A stretch of DNA of 64,000 bases from Plantactinospora sp039889035 (lineage in GTDB: Bacteria; Actinomycetota; Actinomycetes; Mycobacteriales; Micromonosporaceae), in assembly GCA_039889035.1 (NCBI GenBank), contig JBDQQY010000043.1, positions 19,289 through 83,288 on the forward strand, written 5' to 3'. The notes below the pieces were generated by a model. It was not told where the DNA came from. It saw nothing but the letters and a program-made list of their open reading frames with translations, and made no database searches. This document shows positions 25,901 to 34,365 of this stretch, piece by piece. Position 1 is the first letter of the stretch; every line of letters starts with the position of its first letter. Both the position numbers and the translations under genes were made by a program.

Positions 25901-28900
25901 TGGCGACCCGGTAGTCGTACCCCTCGTGGTCCGCGCCGTCGCCCTCGACGACCCGCCAGCCACCGGTCTGCTCGGTGTGGTTGGCGTCGGAGTTGTCCAC
26001 CAGCACGACGTGCTGACCGACCGGCACCCCGTCATCGGAGCGAGACTTCAGCTTGCCGTTGAGGAAGTAGTCCCAGGACATGGTGCGGCTGGAGCCGCCA
26101 CCCGCACTGAGGAAGGTGCGGGAGGTCTGCGCCCCGACCGCGTTGTAGTCGTAGTTGGTGCGGATGCCGAACGCGTCGACGCTGCTGCGCAGCCAGCCAT
26201 TGTCGTAGTACGTCTGCCGGCTGACGTTGCGAACGCTCTGCCCCTCCGACGGCGGGGCACTGACCTCGGTGAGCTGGCCGACCTGGTCGTACCCGTAAAA
26301 GATCTTGTCCGGCGTGTTGACCGTCTCGTCGTCCGCGGCGAACGGGAGGTGCTTCTCCTTGATCCGGTTCAGCTCGTCGTAGACGACGGTCTGCACGAAG
26401 TCGTTCGGGTCGGCGGTCTCCGCCCCGCGCGGCATCGTGGTCCGGGTCGGGTTACCGACCTGGTCGTACTCGTAACGGGCGGTGAAGTAGCGGATGTCGC
26501 CGCCGTCGCGGGAGTGCGGCGTGCGGGTCTCCACCACCATGCCCCGCTCGTCCAGCCGTACCAGGCTGGTGTTGCCCTCCTGGTCGGTCGTCTCGACCAC
26601 GTTGCCGTCCCGGTCGTACCGGACGCTGGCCCGGTGCCCGGCCGCGTCTATCACGGCGGTGACCCGGTGGTTCAGGTCGTACTCGTACTTCGTGGCGTAG
26701 TCGTCCGGGTCCGGGGTCTGGTTCTTCTTCGGGTCGACCTCGGTCACCAGGTTGCCGACCCCGTCGTACGCCGCCGTGCTGCGCTGGCCGAGCGGGTCGG
26801 TGACGGTTGTCCGCCGGTTCAGCTCGTCGTAGGTGTAGCGGGTGACGAAGTCGTTCGGGTCGTCGCGGGTCAGGGCCCCCTTGGGGCGGGTCTCCGCCAG
26901 CAGGTTGCCGACCGGGTCGTAGCGCAGCGTGCTGGTCTTCGCCGGCTCACCGGCCGACTCCCGGGGCGCGGTCAACCCCACCAACTGGTCGTTCTCGTCG
27001 TATTCGGCCCGGGTGACCGCGCCGTTGGCGGCGGTCAGTGTGATCATGTTGTCGTTCGCGTCGTACTTCGGGCCGGGCGTGACGATGTACTCGCCTGCCG
27101 CCGCGTCCTTCGGGATCCGCGTGGTGAGCGGGCGGTTGAGGATGTCGTAGGTGAACGTGCGGGTCTTCTGCCGGGCGTCGACGGTCGACACCACGTTGCC
27201 GGTGGCGTCGTAGCTGAAGAAGCTGGAGCAGCCGAGCGCGTCGGTGATCCGCCGCGGGTAGCCGTTCGCGTCGTAGTCGGCGTACGTGGTCGGGTTGCCG
27301 TTCGCGTCCGTGGTGGTGACCAGGTGACCGAACTCGTCGTAGGTGTACCGGCTGGTGTAGTCGCCGTCGGCCGGGCTCGCCGTCCCCTTCGGGTCGGTGA
27401 CCGCGACCAGGTTGCCCCGGTCGTCGTAGACGAACTGCCAGCGCCGGCCCTCCGGGGAGGTCTTCTCGGTCAGGTCGGCGACGTGCCCGTCCAGCGCGAA
27501 CCGGTAGCCGAGCCGGATCGGCGGGTGGTCGTGCGCGTTCGCCTCGGCGTCCCGGATCTCCAGCGGGTAGCCGGTCTTCTCGTCGTAGACCCAGGTGCTC
27601 AGCGCACCGTTGTGCTCGCGCAGCCGGACCACGTGGTTGTCGGCGTCCCAGACGAGCTGCGTGACCTCGCCCCTGGCGTTGGTCAGCCGTTCGACCCGGC
27701 CGTAGCCGTCGAGCAGGAACTGGCTCGGGTTGCCGTTGGCGTCGGTCACCGTCGCGGTCAGCTTCGACCCGTCCGCGCCGTCCGCGTCGGCGTACCCGAA
27801 GTCGGTGCCGTGCCCCCGGCGGTCGGTGAGTTCGGCGACCCGGCCGCGCAGCAGCGACCCGGCGCCGCTGTCGTGGTACGCGATGTCGGTGTGGTTGCCG
27901 TTCGGGTCGACGGCCCGGACCAGCCGGCCGTCGTCGTAGTGGAAGCCGAAGGCCCGCGCCTGCGGGGTGCCGGCGCCGTCGACGATCTCCTGGAGTTCCC
28001 CGTCCTCGTTGTAGGTGAAGGTCAGGGTGCGGCCGGAGACGTCGGTGATCGAGCGGAGCTGGTGCACGATGTTGGCGTTGGTCAGGTTCTGCGCCAGCCG
28101 CTTGACCGTCCCGACGAAGTACGCGTAGTCGTCGCCAGGCTGGTAGTAGTCGAGGGTGAGGGTGCGCCGCCCGGTGGCGTCGACCAGCCCGGTGAGTACA
28201 CCGGTGTGCCGGTTGCCGATGGTGGCCTGCGCGTACTCGAAGGTCAGCTCGTTGCCGTTGCGGTCGACCGTCGCGGTCTGGTAGCCGCGCTCGTCGAAGT
28301 ACATCCGGGTCCGGTCGGGTCCGGTGATCGACCAGCGGCGGGCGTCGTCATCCCCGGTCCGCTGCAACAGCAGGTGCACGCCGGCCGGGCTGTCGTAGGT
28401 CCACTTCGCCCGGTCGAGGCTGTCGTGGCGGTTCAGCGCGAAGTGGTGGCCGGTGCCGTCCCCGTCGACCAGCGTCACCCGCTCCGGATCGCCGAGCAGG
28501 CCGCCCTGGAACTCCAGCGGCGAGCCGAGCCGGGTCAGCGTGGAGGTGGCCAGCGACCAGCCGGGGCCGAGCGAGGAGGTCGAGCCGTCCTGGCTGTTGT
28601 AGGCGAGCCGGACGAAGGTGACCGGTCCCCGGCTGGGGTTGGCGATCGGACTGTAGTCGAGGACGGCGTTGCCGGAGAAGGCGTTGACCGAGAGACCGCC
28701 GCCGGCCCCGATCGCGGTGCCGGCGTACTGGTAGAAGCTCTCCAGACCGAGCTGGTTGGAGGTGGGGTGCTCGACGGTGACGTCCTGGCGCAGCGGCGCC
28801 ACGTCGGCGGTCTCGGAAAGCCAGCTTCGGCGATCCCGGTCCCGCAGGTCCCAGGCGAGGACGTACCGCTCGCGATCCTGCCCGAGCAGGCTCTCGCTCG

Positions 28901-29453
28901 GGGCCTTGACCTTCGCCTCCACCAGCACCGACGCCCCGGGCGCCAGGTCCGTCGGCAGCGCGGTCTCCAGCCGGTTCGACCCCGTGGTCCGGTCCCGGCC
29001 GTCCGGGGTGAACCAGCGGTACGACAGCACGTACGTGCTCTTCGGCAGGGTGCCGGCGGTGGTGTTCCGAACGGTCACCTGGACGAGGTACTCGTCGGAG
29101 GGGATCATCCGGCGCGGCGCGTCGGGTGCCGAGTAGGCGCCCTCGACCTGGAGCGCGGCCGTGCGCAGCGGCCGGGGAACGGGCGCCTGCCGGCTGGCGG
29201 TCGTCGCCGGGGAACGGGTCGGCGCCGGACACGACGCGACCGCTGGCCGGGGACCGTCGGAGCGGGGTTGCCCGTCCGGCCGGGCCCTGGCGGCGGGCGC
29301 CGCCGTGGCGACCGGTGCCGGTGTGACGGCCGCCAGGGTCAGCACCAAGGTGGGCAACAATCCGAAGCTGATGAATCGTCTGAAACGTGCCACGCCACCC
29401 GTACCCTTCGTCGGAATGTCCTGGCCGTAGCGATCGGCCACATCGGCCGCCAC
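22899..29453 (-). CDS. Rhs/YD-repeat polymorphic toxin with HINT domain and C-terminal restriction-endonuclease-fold nuclease
   Basis: 2,184 residues (GTG 29453; an alternative GTG at 29393 places the start 20 codons later, directly before the signal sequence). Order: signal peptide (21-55), Pro-rich linker, beta domain, Rhs N-terminal region (230-330), and many YD repeats. A golvesin C-terminal-like beta domain is inserted at about 1145-1281. The Rhs core end (GLRDYSPGENRFLSLD, about 1729) is followed by a pretoxin helical region, Pro/Gly linker, HINT autoprocessing domain (about 1916-2066, Cys start, AGHPFW, VHNC end) and a 118-residue toxin. The toxin has Glu in GYGFEDQLG, Asp in TPDLTRP and DAK (about 2127), the PD-(D/E)xK pattern of Tox-REase-type DNases. 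Rhs shells encase the toxin until release. GC content drops in the last 120 codons. Confidence 0.88.
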   Translation of the reverse strand: MAADVADRYGQDIPTKGTGGVARFRRFISFGLLPTLVLTLAAVTPAPVATAAPAARARPDGQPRSDGPRPAVASCPAPTRSPATTASRQAPVPRPLRTAALQVEGAYSAPDAPRRMIPSDEYLVQVTVRNTTAGTLPKSTYVLSYRWFTPDGRDRTTGSNRLETALPTDLAPGASVLVEAKVKAPSESLLGQDRERYVLAWDLRDRDRRSWLSETADVAPLRQDVTVEHPTSNQLGLESFYQYAGTAIGAGGGLSVNAFSGNAVLDYSPIANPSRGPVTFVRLAYNSQDGSTSSLGPGWSLATSTLTRLGSPLEFQGGLLGDPERVTLVDGDGTGHHFALNRHDSLDRAKWTYDSPAGVHLLLQRTGDDDARRWSITGPDRTRMYFDERGYQTATVDRNGNELTFEYAQATIGNRHTGVLTGLVDATGRRTLTLDYYQPGDDYAYFVGTVKRLAQNLTNANIVHQLRSITDVSGRTLTFTYNEDGELQEIVDGAGTPQARAFGFHYDDGRLVRAVDPNGNHTDIAYHDSGAGSLLRGRVAELTDRRGHGTDFGYADADGADGSKLTATVTDANGNPSQFLLDGYGRVERLTNARGEVTQLVWDADNHVVRLREHNGALSTWVYDEKTGYPLEIRDAEANAHDHPPIRLGYRFALDGHVADLTEKTSPEGRRWQFVYDDRGNLVAVTDPKGTASPADGDYTSRYTYDEFGHLVTTTDANGNPTTYADYDANGYPRRITDALGCSSFFSYDATGNVVSTVDARQKTRTFTYDILNRPLTTRIPKDAAAGEYIVTPGPKYDANDNMITLTAANGAVTRAEYDENDQLVGLTAPRESAGEPAKTSTLRYDPVGNLLAETRPKGALTRDDPNDFVTRYTYDELNRRTTVTDPLGQRSTAAYDGVGNLVTEVDPKKNQTPDPDDYATKYEYDLNHRVTAVIDAAGHRASVRYDRDGNVVETTDQEGNTSLVRLDERGMVVETRTPHSRDGGDIRYFTARYEYDQVGNPTRTTMPRGAETADPNDFVQTVVYDELNRIKEKHLPFAADDETVNTPDKIFYGYDQVGQLTEVSAPPSEGQSVRNVSRQTYYDNGWLRSSVDAFGIRTNYDYNAVGAQTSRTFLSAGGGSSRTMSWDYFLNGKLKSRSDDGVPVGQHVVLVDNSDANHTEQTGGWRVVEGDGADHEGYDYRVATATEGSFTWKADIPASGDYEVAVRFPRGAATNARYTVEHNGGSTTRTVDQTQDAGEWVSLGRFAFTEDNLRNITLAGDADNPVVADAVRLVRDNSGDVDTERKTFQHRYDVNDNLVSITDASSGARTDEYTVGYDALDRATSIEERKDGALRNTTRYEYDPNGNIEQWRHDDQTASFAYDARDLVERVTNRATGEGAEDQISTFSYTARSHVRQQVKPNGNTVDFEYYLDGLLRHQVEKKSGGTVVNEHTLEYNANSHKTKDTARRQNADDHSAYLDDVFSYEYDPRDRVRTVTKSGTDGDEKSTETYRHDANNNIIEQRIKDDTTTFRYDRNRLASSTVDDTTFVYGYDPFGRLSRISTGGEQTERYIYDGFDRTAEYRRGSGVAASSTRYTYDPLDRTVSRTAKAGGADAKTTTLDYLGLTQQVLTERVDGELRKSYQYSPFGELLGQLSVPEEGEREQSYHGYNAHADVESLTDEEGNNRATYGYTAYGSDDTDSFTGADKPDAGNPDAEPENVYRFNTARWDSASGNYDMGLRDYSPGENRFLSLDLYNGALSDLSLSMNPFTMNRYSFGGGNPISMVDLTGHWPSWSDIGHAALDVVGLVPVVGEVADVANGIWYAAEGNYVDAALSFTSAIPLAGYAATAVKAGKYGKAGVDAVQAGAKGADEVAAGAKGAPTPKTGGDTPPAPPAKGGGDTPPAGNAPAGGNAPAAPAKPPPPPQAPPAAPKPPGCRNSFAPGTGVVLADGTSKPIEDVQVGDQVLATDPVTGLTESRPVVALIVGEGAKDLVEVTVDTDGARGDATGTVIATAGHPFWLDAEGRWADAEELADGDWLRTDDRDLVRVVSVRLWTQHQQVHNLTVDGLHTYYAVAGDTPVLVHNCPGGVNSKGEDCQCTVRDNNASGYGFEDQLGLDLEPKVRIPSATGEAAYRTPDLTRPTFILDAKNVKRLKVTPQIIDFAEHAAANNLHFAIITNQTARITPAMRGMMQSGLVSVFRVGR

Positions 29454-29808
29454 GAACTGACCTAGGCATGACGAGTTCCGCGCACGAGGGACTCGGCACT
29501 ACGAATTCAGGGCATGCCAGATCAGCGCATGGCGAAGAATGCGCAGGTGAATAGCAGGAATTGCGGCCGAACGCTGCAGCCGCGAGAGCGAAATGATCGT
29601 CCTGTCAGCGCCGAAGCGCCCGAATCCACAGTGGTCGGATTAGAGTCGCGACCATCGGCCCTCAGGTCGACCGGTCCCCCGTGCGCCCCCTTCCATCGCC
29701 ACCCCGGACATCTGGGTGAAAGACTATCGATGGATACGACGCTTTTCGACCCCGTCTACTGTCGGGTATTCGCACCTTCTGATGCGCCGTCGCGCGGGCG
29801 AGGTCAGT
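29454..29808. other. Upstream region of the Rhs gene
   Basis: Less GC-rich than surroundings. No supported gene; probably contains the Rhs promoter, which I cannot place with confidence. Confidence 0.5.
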
Positions 29809-29965
29809 TCAGGTGAACGTCTGGACCATGATGTCGACCTTCGATGCGACGCCTCCGCCGTCGCTGAAGTTGTCGTGGCCCAGCGGCCGCGACCTGGTCG
29901 ACAACGCCGAGTCCGGCTACGACCGTGCCGAACGGCAAGTAGCTCGGCGGAAACTCACCACCCCG
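29809..29965 (-). pseudogene. C-terminal remnant of a cyclophilin-type peptidyl-prolyl isomerase
   Basis: One minus frame encodes PPSYLPFGTVVAGLGVVDQVAAAG, matching the end of bacterial cyclophilins in pattern; the same homology then continues one frame over as GHDNFSDGGG and KVDIMVQTFT to a TGA at 29809. The shift is one extra G in a GGG run at about 29879-29881. The N-terminal two thirds are missing. The gene is dead. Confidence 0.7.
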
Positions 29966-30085
29966 CGTTGGCGTATTCCGCGACGAGCGGTGGTGAGCCG
30001 ACCAGGCGTCCCGGTGCACCAGGTCACAGCCTGCCGACCAGCAGGACCGCCGCTGCGATGTGATGCGCACCAACGGCAGCGAGGT

Positions 30086-31090
30086 TCAGGTGCCCGGCGG
30101 GTTCAGGGCAGTCGCTGAGTCTCGGATTACCAGTTCGGGTTCGGGGTCGGTGATGAGACCGCCCGTGCCCGGCCGTCCTGCGATCAGGTCGTAAAGCGCC
30201 TCGACGCCGGCCCAGCCGAGTTGGTACATGGGCATCCGGACCGCGGTCACGGCCGGGCGCAGGTGTTGCATCAGGTCGACGTCGTGGATGCCGATCACCG
30301 ACAGCCGATCGGGGATGGCGATGCCGAGGTCGTGTGCGGCGGCTAGGACCCCGACCGCGCTCATGATGTTGTTGACGACGATGGCGGTGGGTGCGGTTGC
30401 CGCCTGCATGGCCTGCCGGAGCCCGTCGGCGCCGGCCTGCTCGCCGAACCCGGTGGCCAGGTGTGGGGCCGGTGCCAGCCCAGCGGAGTCCATCGCCTGC
30501 TGGTAGCCCAGGTAGCGCTGCTGGGAGATGTATCCCGATCCCCCGATGAAGACGATGTGGCGGTGGCGGAGGTTGACCAGGAACCGGGTCGCGATCTCGC
30601 CTGCGCGGCGATCGTCGATGTCGATCCAGGGATGGTCCGGTGCGTGTTCCAGGATGAGGATCGGCTTGGGGTGGGAGCGGAGTTCGGCCATTACGTCGTC
30701 GTCCAGCAGCCCTTCGCCGCGGATCAGGATGCCGTCGACCGTGCCCTGGCTGAGTAGTCGGGTCAGGAACTGGCTGCCGGAGCGCATCGTCTCGGCATCA
30801 CCCAGCAGGACCGTCGCGCCGTGCTCCGCCGCCGCCTCGTAGACGCCTTGCCGCAGGGGTCCGTAGACCGGGTTGTCGAGCTTGTTGAGGATCATCGCGA
30901 TCATGCCGGTGTGGTTGAGTCGAAGCGAGCGCGCCGCATGGTTCGGCTGGTAGCCCAGTTGCTGCATCGCCCGGAGCACCCGGGTGCGGGTGGATTCCCT
31001 CATCCGGGTGTGGCTCGTGCCGTTGACCACCGCCGACACCACCGCGAGCGACACCCCAGCAGCTCGTGCGACGTCACGTTGCGTTGCCAC
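30086..31090 (-). CDS. LacI-family transcriptional regulator of the adjacent carbohydrate operon
   Basis: 334 residues from the GTG at 31090. N-terminal LacI helix-turn-helix (TQRDVARAAGVSLAVVSAVV) and hinge, then the periplasmic-binding-protein-like effector domain with ILILEHAP, HIVFIGGSGY and the conserved SVIGIHDVDL. Such regulators repress until a sugar binds. It is divergent from the pyruvyl transferase-ABC genes; palindromes between them are likely operators. A longer frame reading through the next gene is a shadow. Confidence 0.92.
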   Translation of the reverse strand: MATQRDVARAAGVSLAVVSAVVNGTSHTRMRESTRTRVLRAMQQLGYQPNHAARSLRLNHTGMIAMILNKLDNPVYGPLRQGVYEAAAEHGATVLLGDAETMRSGSQFLTRLLSQGTVDGILIRGEGLLDDDVMAELRSHPKPILILEHAPDHPWIDIDDRRAGEIATRFLVNLRHRHIVFIGGSGYISQQRYLGYQQAMDSAGLAPAPHLATGFGEQAGADGLRQAMQAATAPTAIVVNNIMSAVGVLAAAHDLGIAIPDRLSVIGIHDVDLMQHLRPAVTAVRMPMYQLGWAGVEALYDLIAGRPGTGGLITDPEPELVIRDSATALNPPGT

Positions 31091-31112
31091 GTTACAAGCC
31101 TCCTCGGATCTT

Positions 31113-31157
31113 GACGTAACGTCTAACCAAGCTCTACGTTGAATTAACGATACGTCA
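31113..31157. promoter_or_regulatory. Two related operator sites between the LacI regulator and its target operon
   Basis: GACGTAACGTC at 31113-31123 is a perfect palindrome around a central A, as LacI-family operators often are. ACGATACGTCA at 31147-31157 repeats ten of eleven bases of its reverse complement. Both lie in the 81-bp divergent promoter region. Confidence 0.65.
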
Positions 31158-31171
31158 CCGAAGGAGCATGC

Positions 31172-32461
31172 ATGACATCGACCCGTCACACCGTCCTCCT
31201 GCGGTCGTCCTGGGCGACGGTGAACATCGGCGACGTGGCTCACTCCCCTGGTGTCGTGCGGGCGTTCCAGCGGTTCGCCCCCGAGGTCGAGGTCATCCTC
31301 TGGCCGGTGCGGCTGGAGGAGCGCGAGCGATCCATGCTGCGACACGCGTTGCCCGATCTGCGCGTCGTTGACGGCACTCTCGACGGCGACGGGCCGAGCA
31401 CCCCGGAGTTGGCCGCCGCCATCGACGGCGCGGACGTCCTGATGCACGGATCGGGCGCCGACGCCTTCCAGAGCACCGAGATCGACTGGTGGCGCCGGCA
31501 CGTGGGCCGCCCGTACGGGTACTTCGGGGTCACCGTGGATCCGCTGTGCCCACCGACCGTGGCGACGTTGCCGGAGCTGGCCCAGATGGTCGATCTGCTC
31601 CCACCGTCCTACCTTGACGACGACGTCAAGGACCGCCTCGACGGCGCCGACTTCGTCTACTGCCGCGAAACGTTGACCCTCGCGACCCTGCGCAGCCAGA
31701 AGATAACCAGGCCCGACCTCGCCTTCGGGCCGGATGGCACGTTCGCGTTCGACCATACTGACGCCGTCGCGGCCGCCCGCCTGCTGGAGGGTCTCGGCCT
31801 GCAGCCTGGTCGGTTCGCCTGCTTTGTCCCGCGGCTGCGTTACAGCCCCTACGCGAAGATCTACGGCACGGACCCGACCCGCGAGCAGATGCGGCGCGAC
31901 GCGGTCAACCGGGCGACCGTGACGCACGACCTGGCAGTGCTGGCGGCGGCGATCGAGACCTGGGTACGCGTCAGCGGCCTGCCGGCCATCGTGGTGCCCG
32001 AGATGAGCTACGCCGTCGAGCTGGCGCACGAGCACCTTCCCAGCCTGCTCAGTCCACAGACGCTCGGGCAGGTCCGGCTCCTGGACCGGTACTGGCCGCT
32101 GGAGGAGGCGACCGGCGTCTACGCCGCCTCGTCGCTGGTGGTCAGCATGGAGTGCCATTCGCCGATCCTGGCCGCACGGCACGCGATCCCGACCATCTAC
32201 CTTCGGCAGCCGACCGAGACGACCAAGTCCCAGATGTTCGCCGACCTCGGCGCCCCGGACCTGGTGATCGAGCTCGACCATCGCGCCGCGGCGACGGTGG
32301 TCGCGGCGGTCACCGACATCGCCACCGATCCGGCGCCCGCGGTTGCCCGGAGCAGGAGGGTCGCGGCGAACGCCGACGACGCGCTGCGGGCGGCGGTGCG
32401 GGCCTGCGTCGCGGGCCAACCCATCGGTTTGGGTACCCCGGTGGGGAGCGACGATGCATAG
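31172..32461 (+). CDS. Polysaccharide pyruvyl transferase family protein
   Basis: 429 residues from an ATG with AAGGAG five bases upstream. The fold is GT-B-like, with an N-terminal half that opens SSWATVNIGD and holds DVLMHGSGADAF, and a C-terminal half with SLVVSMECHSPILAA and AIPTIYLR, as in the PS_pyruv_trans family. Known members move pyruvate from phosphoenolpyruvate onto sugars as a ketal in surface polysaccharides. Here it is the first gene of a sugar-import and lyase operon (overlapping the first permease gene by 8 bp). That is unusual for a biosynthetic enzyme and suggests another, perhaps catabolic or glycan-editing, role; this is inference. Confidence 0.8.
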   Translation: MTSTRHTVLLRSSWATVNIGDVAHSPGVVRAFQRFAPEVEVILWPVRLEERERSMLRHALPDLRVVDGTLDGDGPSTPELAAAIDGADVLMHGSGADAFQSTEIDWWRRHVGRPYGYFGVTVDPLCPPTVATLPELAQMVDLLPPSYLDDDVKDRLDGADFVYCRETLTLATLRSQKITRPDLAFGPDGTFAFDHTDAVAAARLLEGLGLQPGRFACFVPRLRYSPYAKIYGTDPTREQMRRDAVNRATVTHDLAVLAAAIETWVRVSGLPAIVVPEMSYAVELAHEHLPSLLSPQTLGQVRLLDRYWPLEEATGVYAASSLVVSMECHSPILAARHAIPTIYLRQPTETTKSQMFADLGAPDLVIELDHRAAATVVAAVTDIATDPAPAVARSRRVAANADDALRAAVRACVAGQPIGLGTPVGSDDA

Positions 32462-33365
32462 CCTGCGCAGCCGTTGGCGGCGCGACCGGGTCCTGCTGCT
32501 GCTCGCGCTTCCCGGGGTCACGGCACTGCTGCTGTTCCACTATCTGCCGCTTGGCGGGAACATCATCGCGTTCCAGGACTTCCAGCCGTTCCTGGGGATC
32601 TGGCACAGCCCGTACGTCGGGCTGGACAACTTCGAGCCCGTGCTTACCGGCGACCCGGTGTTCCTCAACGCGCTCGTCAACACGCTGATCATCACGCTGA
32701 TCCAGGTCGTCTTCGTGTTCCCGCTGCCGATCTGCCTCGCGTTGATCCTGAACGCGACGATCAGCGAACGACTCAAACGCCTCACCCAGTCGATCCTCTA
32801 CATGCCGCACTTCCTGTCCTGGGTGATCGTGGTCGCCCTGTTCCAGCAGATGTTCGGCAACGGCGGGATGCTCAACGGCTGGCTGCGCTCGGCCGACCTG
32901 TCGACATTCCACATCGTCGGCGTGCCCGAGTTGTTCAAGCTCATGATCACATCACAGGTGATCTGGAAGGACACCGGCTGGTCGACGATTATCTTCCTCG
33001 CCGCACTGTCCAGAGTGGATCCGGCGCAGATGGAAGCCGCGGTGGTGGACGGCGCCTCGGCGGTTCGCCGCCTGTGGCACGTGACCCTGCCGTCCATCCG
33101 CCCGGTGATCGTCCTGCTGCTGATCCTGCGGCTCGGTGACTCACTGTCCGTCGGGTTCGAGCAGATCATCCTGCAGCAGGCCCAGGTCGGTGCCGGTGCC
33201 AGCGAGGTGCTCGACACATACGTCTACAACCACGGGATCGTCGGTGGGGACTGGGGCACCGCGGCCGCCGTGGGGCTGATCAAAGGCATTGTCGGTGTCG
33301 CGCTCGTGCTCGGCGCGAACCGGGCGGCCCACGCGCTGGGCGAACAGGGGGTGTACACCAAGTGA
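32454..33365 (+). CDS. Carbohydrate ABC importer permease 1 (LplB/YteP type)
   Basis: 303 residues from ATG 32454, inside the end of the upstream gene. Six membrane helices; the cytoplasmic EAA loop is visible as MEAAVVDGASAVRRLWHVTLP. N-terminal LPLGGNIIAFQDFQP is typical of LplB/YteP permeases that import oligosaccharides from plant or glycan degradation, such as unsaturated uronides. Partner of the next gene and of the lipoprotein at 34366-35988. No ATPase gene is nearby; family members usually share an MsmX/MsmK ATPase. Confidence 0.92.
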   Translation: MHSLRSRWRRDRVLLLLALPGVTALLLFHYLPLGGNIIAFQDFQPFLGIWHSPYVGLDNFEPVLTGDPVFLNALVNTLIITLIQVVFVFPLPICLALILNATISERLKRLTQSILYMPHFLSWVIVVALFQQMFGNGGMLNGWLRSADLSTFHIVGVPELFKLMITSQVIWKDTGWSTIIFLAALSRVDPAQMEAAVVDGASAVRRLWHVTLPSIRPVIVLLLILRLGDSLSVGFEQIILQQAQVGAGASEVLDTYVYNHGIVGGDWGTAAAVGLIKGIVGVALVLGANRAAHALGEQGVYTK

Positions 33366-34333
33366 CGAGCGGACCTGTGTCGCCTGCGGTGTCCGTGGCG
33401 CGCCCCGCCGGCGGCGCGCGGCCGCGGCGGCCACGCTCGGGCCGTGGCCAGCGCCCGGCCTGGATGGGCGAGCCCAGCAGGCTGGGGATCGGTGCGCGGG
33501 GACTCGTGCTCGGCCTTGGCTGCCTGGCGGTGGTGGTTCCGTTCTGGGCCGTACTGACGACCAGCATCGCCTCCCCGGAGGAGATCAGCAGGGCGGGCGG
33601 CTTCGTGCTGTGGACGCGCGAACCGACGCTGGACGCCTACCGGGCCGTCCTGTCCGGCGGAATCGTCACCCGTGCCCTGATGGTGAGCGCCGGCATCACC
33701 GCGGTCGGCACGGCACTCAGCCTCGTCGCCACGATCGCTCTGGCGTACGCGCTGTCGCGGCCAGGTTCGTTGCTACACAAGCCGATCCTGCTGATGACGG
33801 TGTTCACTCTGCTGTTCAACCCGGGCATCATCCCGATGTACCTCACGGTCAAGCAGCTGGGCCTACTGGACAACTACCTGGCACTGATCCTGCCGGTGCT
33901 GGTGAACGCGTTCAACGTCATCGTCATGCGCGCGTTCTTCCTGGAAATCCCCGGCGAGCTGTTGGAGAGCGCCTTTATGGACGGTGCCGGGGAGGTGCGC
34001 ATCCTGCTGCGGATCGTGCTGCCGCTGTCGAAGGCGGTCGTCGCCGTGATCGGACTGTTCTACGCGGTGGCGTACTGGAACGCGTTCTTCTCCGCGATGT
34101 TGTACCTGCAGTCGCCGGAAAAGTGGCCGCTGCAACTGGTGCTGCGCACCTACGTCGTCAACGACACCCCGATCGGGTCCGACCAGCTCAGCTCCAACCT
34201 GGAGAACCTCCCACCGCAAATCTCGGTCCAGATGGCGATTCTTGTCATCTCCGTCCTGCCCATCCTGCTCATCTACCCCTTCATCCAAAAGCACTTCGCC
34301 AAGGGACTGATGGTCGGCGCCGTCAAGGGCTGA
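33362..34333 (+). CDS. Carbohydrate ABC importer permease 2 (LplC/YtcP type)
   Basis: 323 residues, GTG start in a GTGA overlap with permease 1. A basic N-terminal extension of about 45 residues precedes six helices; the EAA loop reads LLESAFMDGAGEVRILLRIVLP and the protein ends with the family tail FAKGLMVGAVKG. Forms the heterodimeric membrane pore of the importer. Confidence 0.93.
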   Translation: MTSGPVSPAVSVARPAGGARPRRPRSGRGQRPAWMGEPSRLGIGARGLVLGLGCLAVVVPFWAVLTTSIASPEEISRAGGFVLWTREPTLDAYRAVLSGGIVTRALMVSAGITAVGTALSLVATIALAYALSRPGSLLHKPILLMTVFTLLFNPGIIPMYLTVKQLGLLDNYLALILPVLVNAFNVIVMRAFFLEIPGELLESAFMDGAGEVRILLRIVLPLSKAVVAVIGLFYAVAYWNAFFSAMLYLQSPEKWPLQLVLRTYVVNDTPIGSDQLSSNLENLPPQISVQMAILVISVLPILLIYPFIQKHFAKGLMVGAVKG

Positions 34334-34365
34334 CCGGTCGTCCACACAATGTGGAAGGAGACGTC

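Noticed and set aside
22935..29465. A plus-strand frame of about 2,176 codons opposite the Rhs gene.
   Set aside because: It mirrors the Rhs gene codon by codon, has a Val/Arg/Gly-rich composition, no signal or domain; a product of strong third-position GC bias.
33289..34365. An 899-codon frame joining permease 2 DNA to the solute-binding protein.
   Set aside because: The binding protein has its own ribosome site, start and lipobox at 34366; the upstream part is a shadow of the permease gene.
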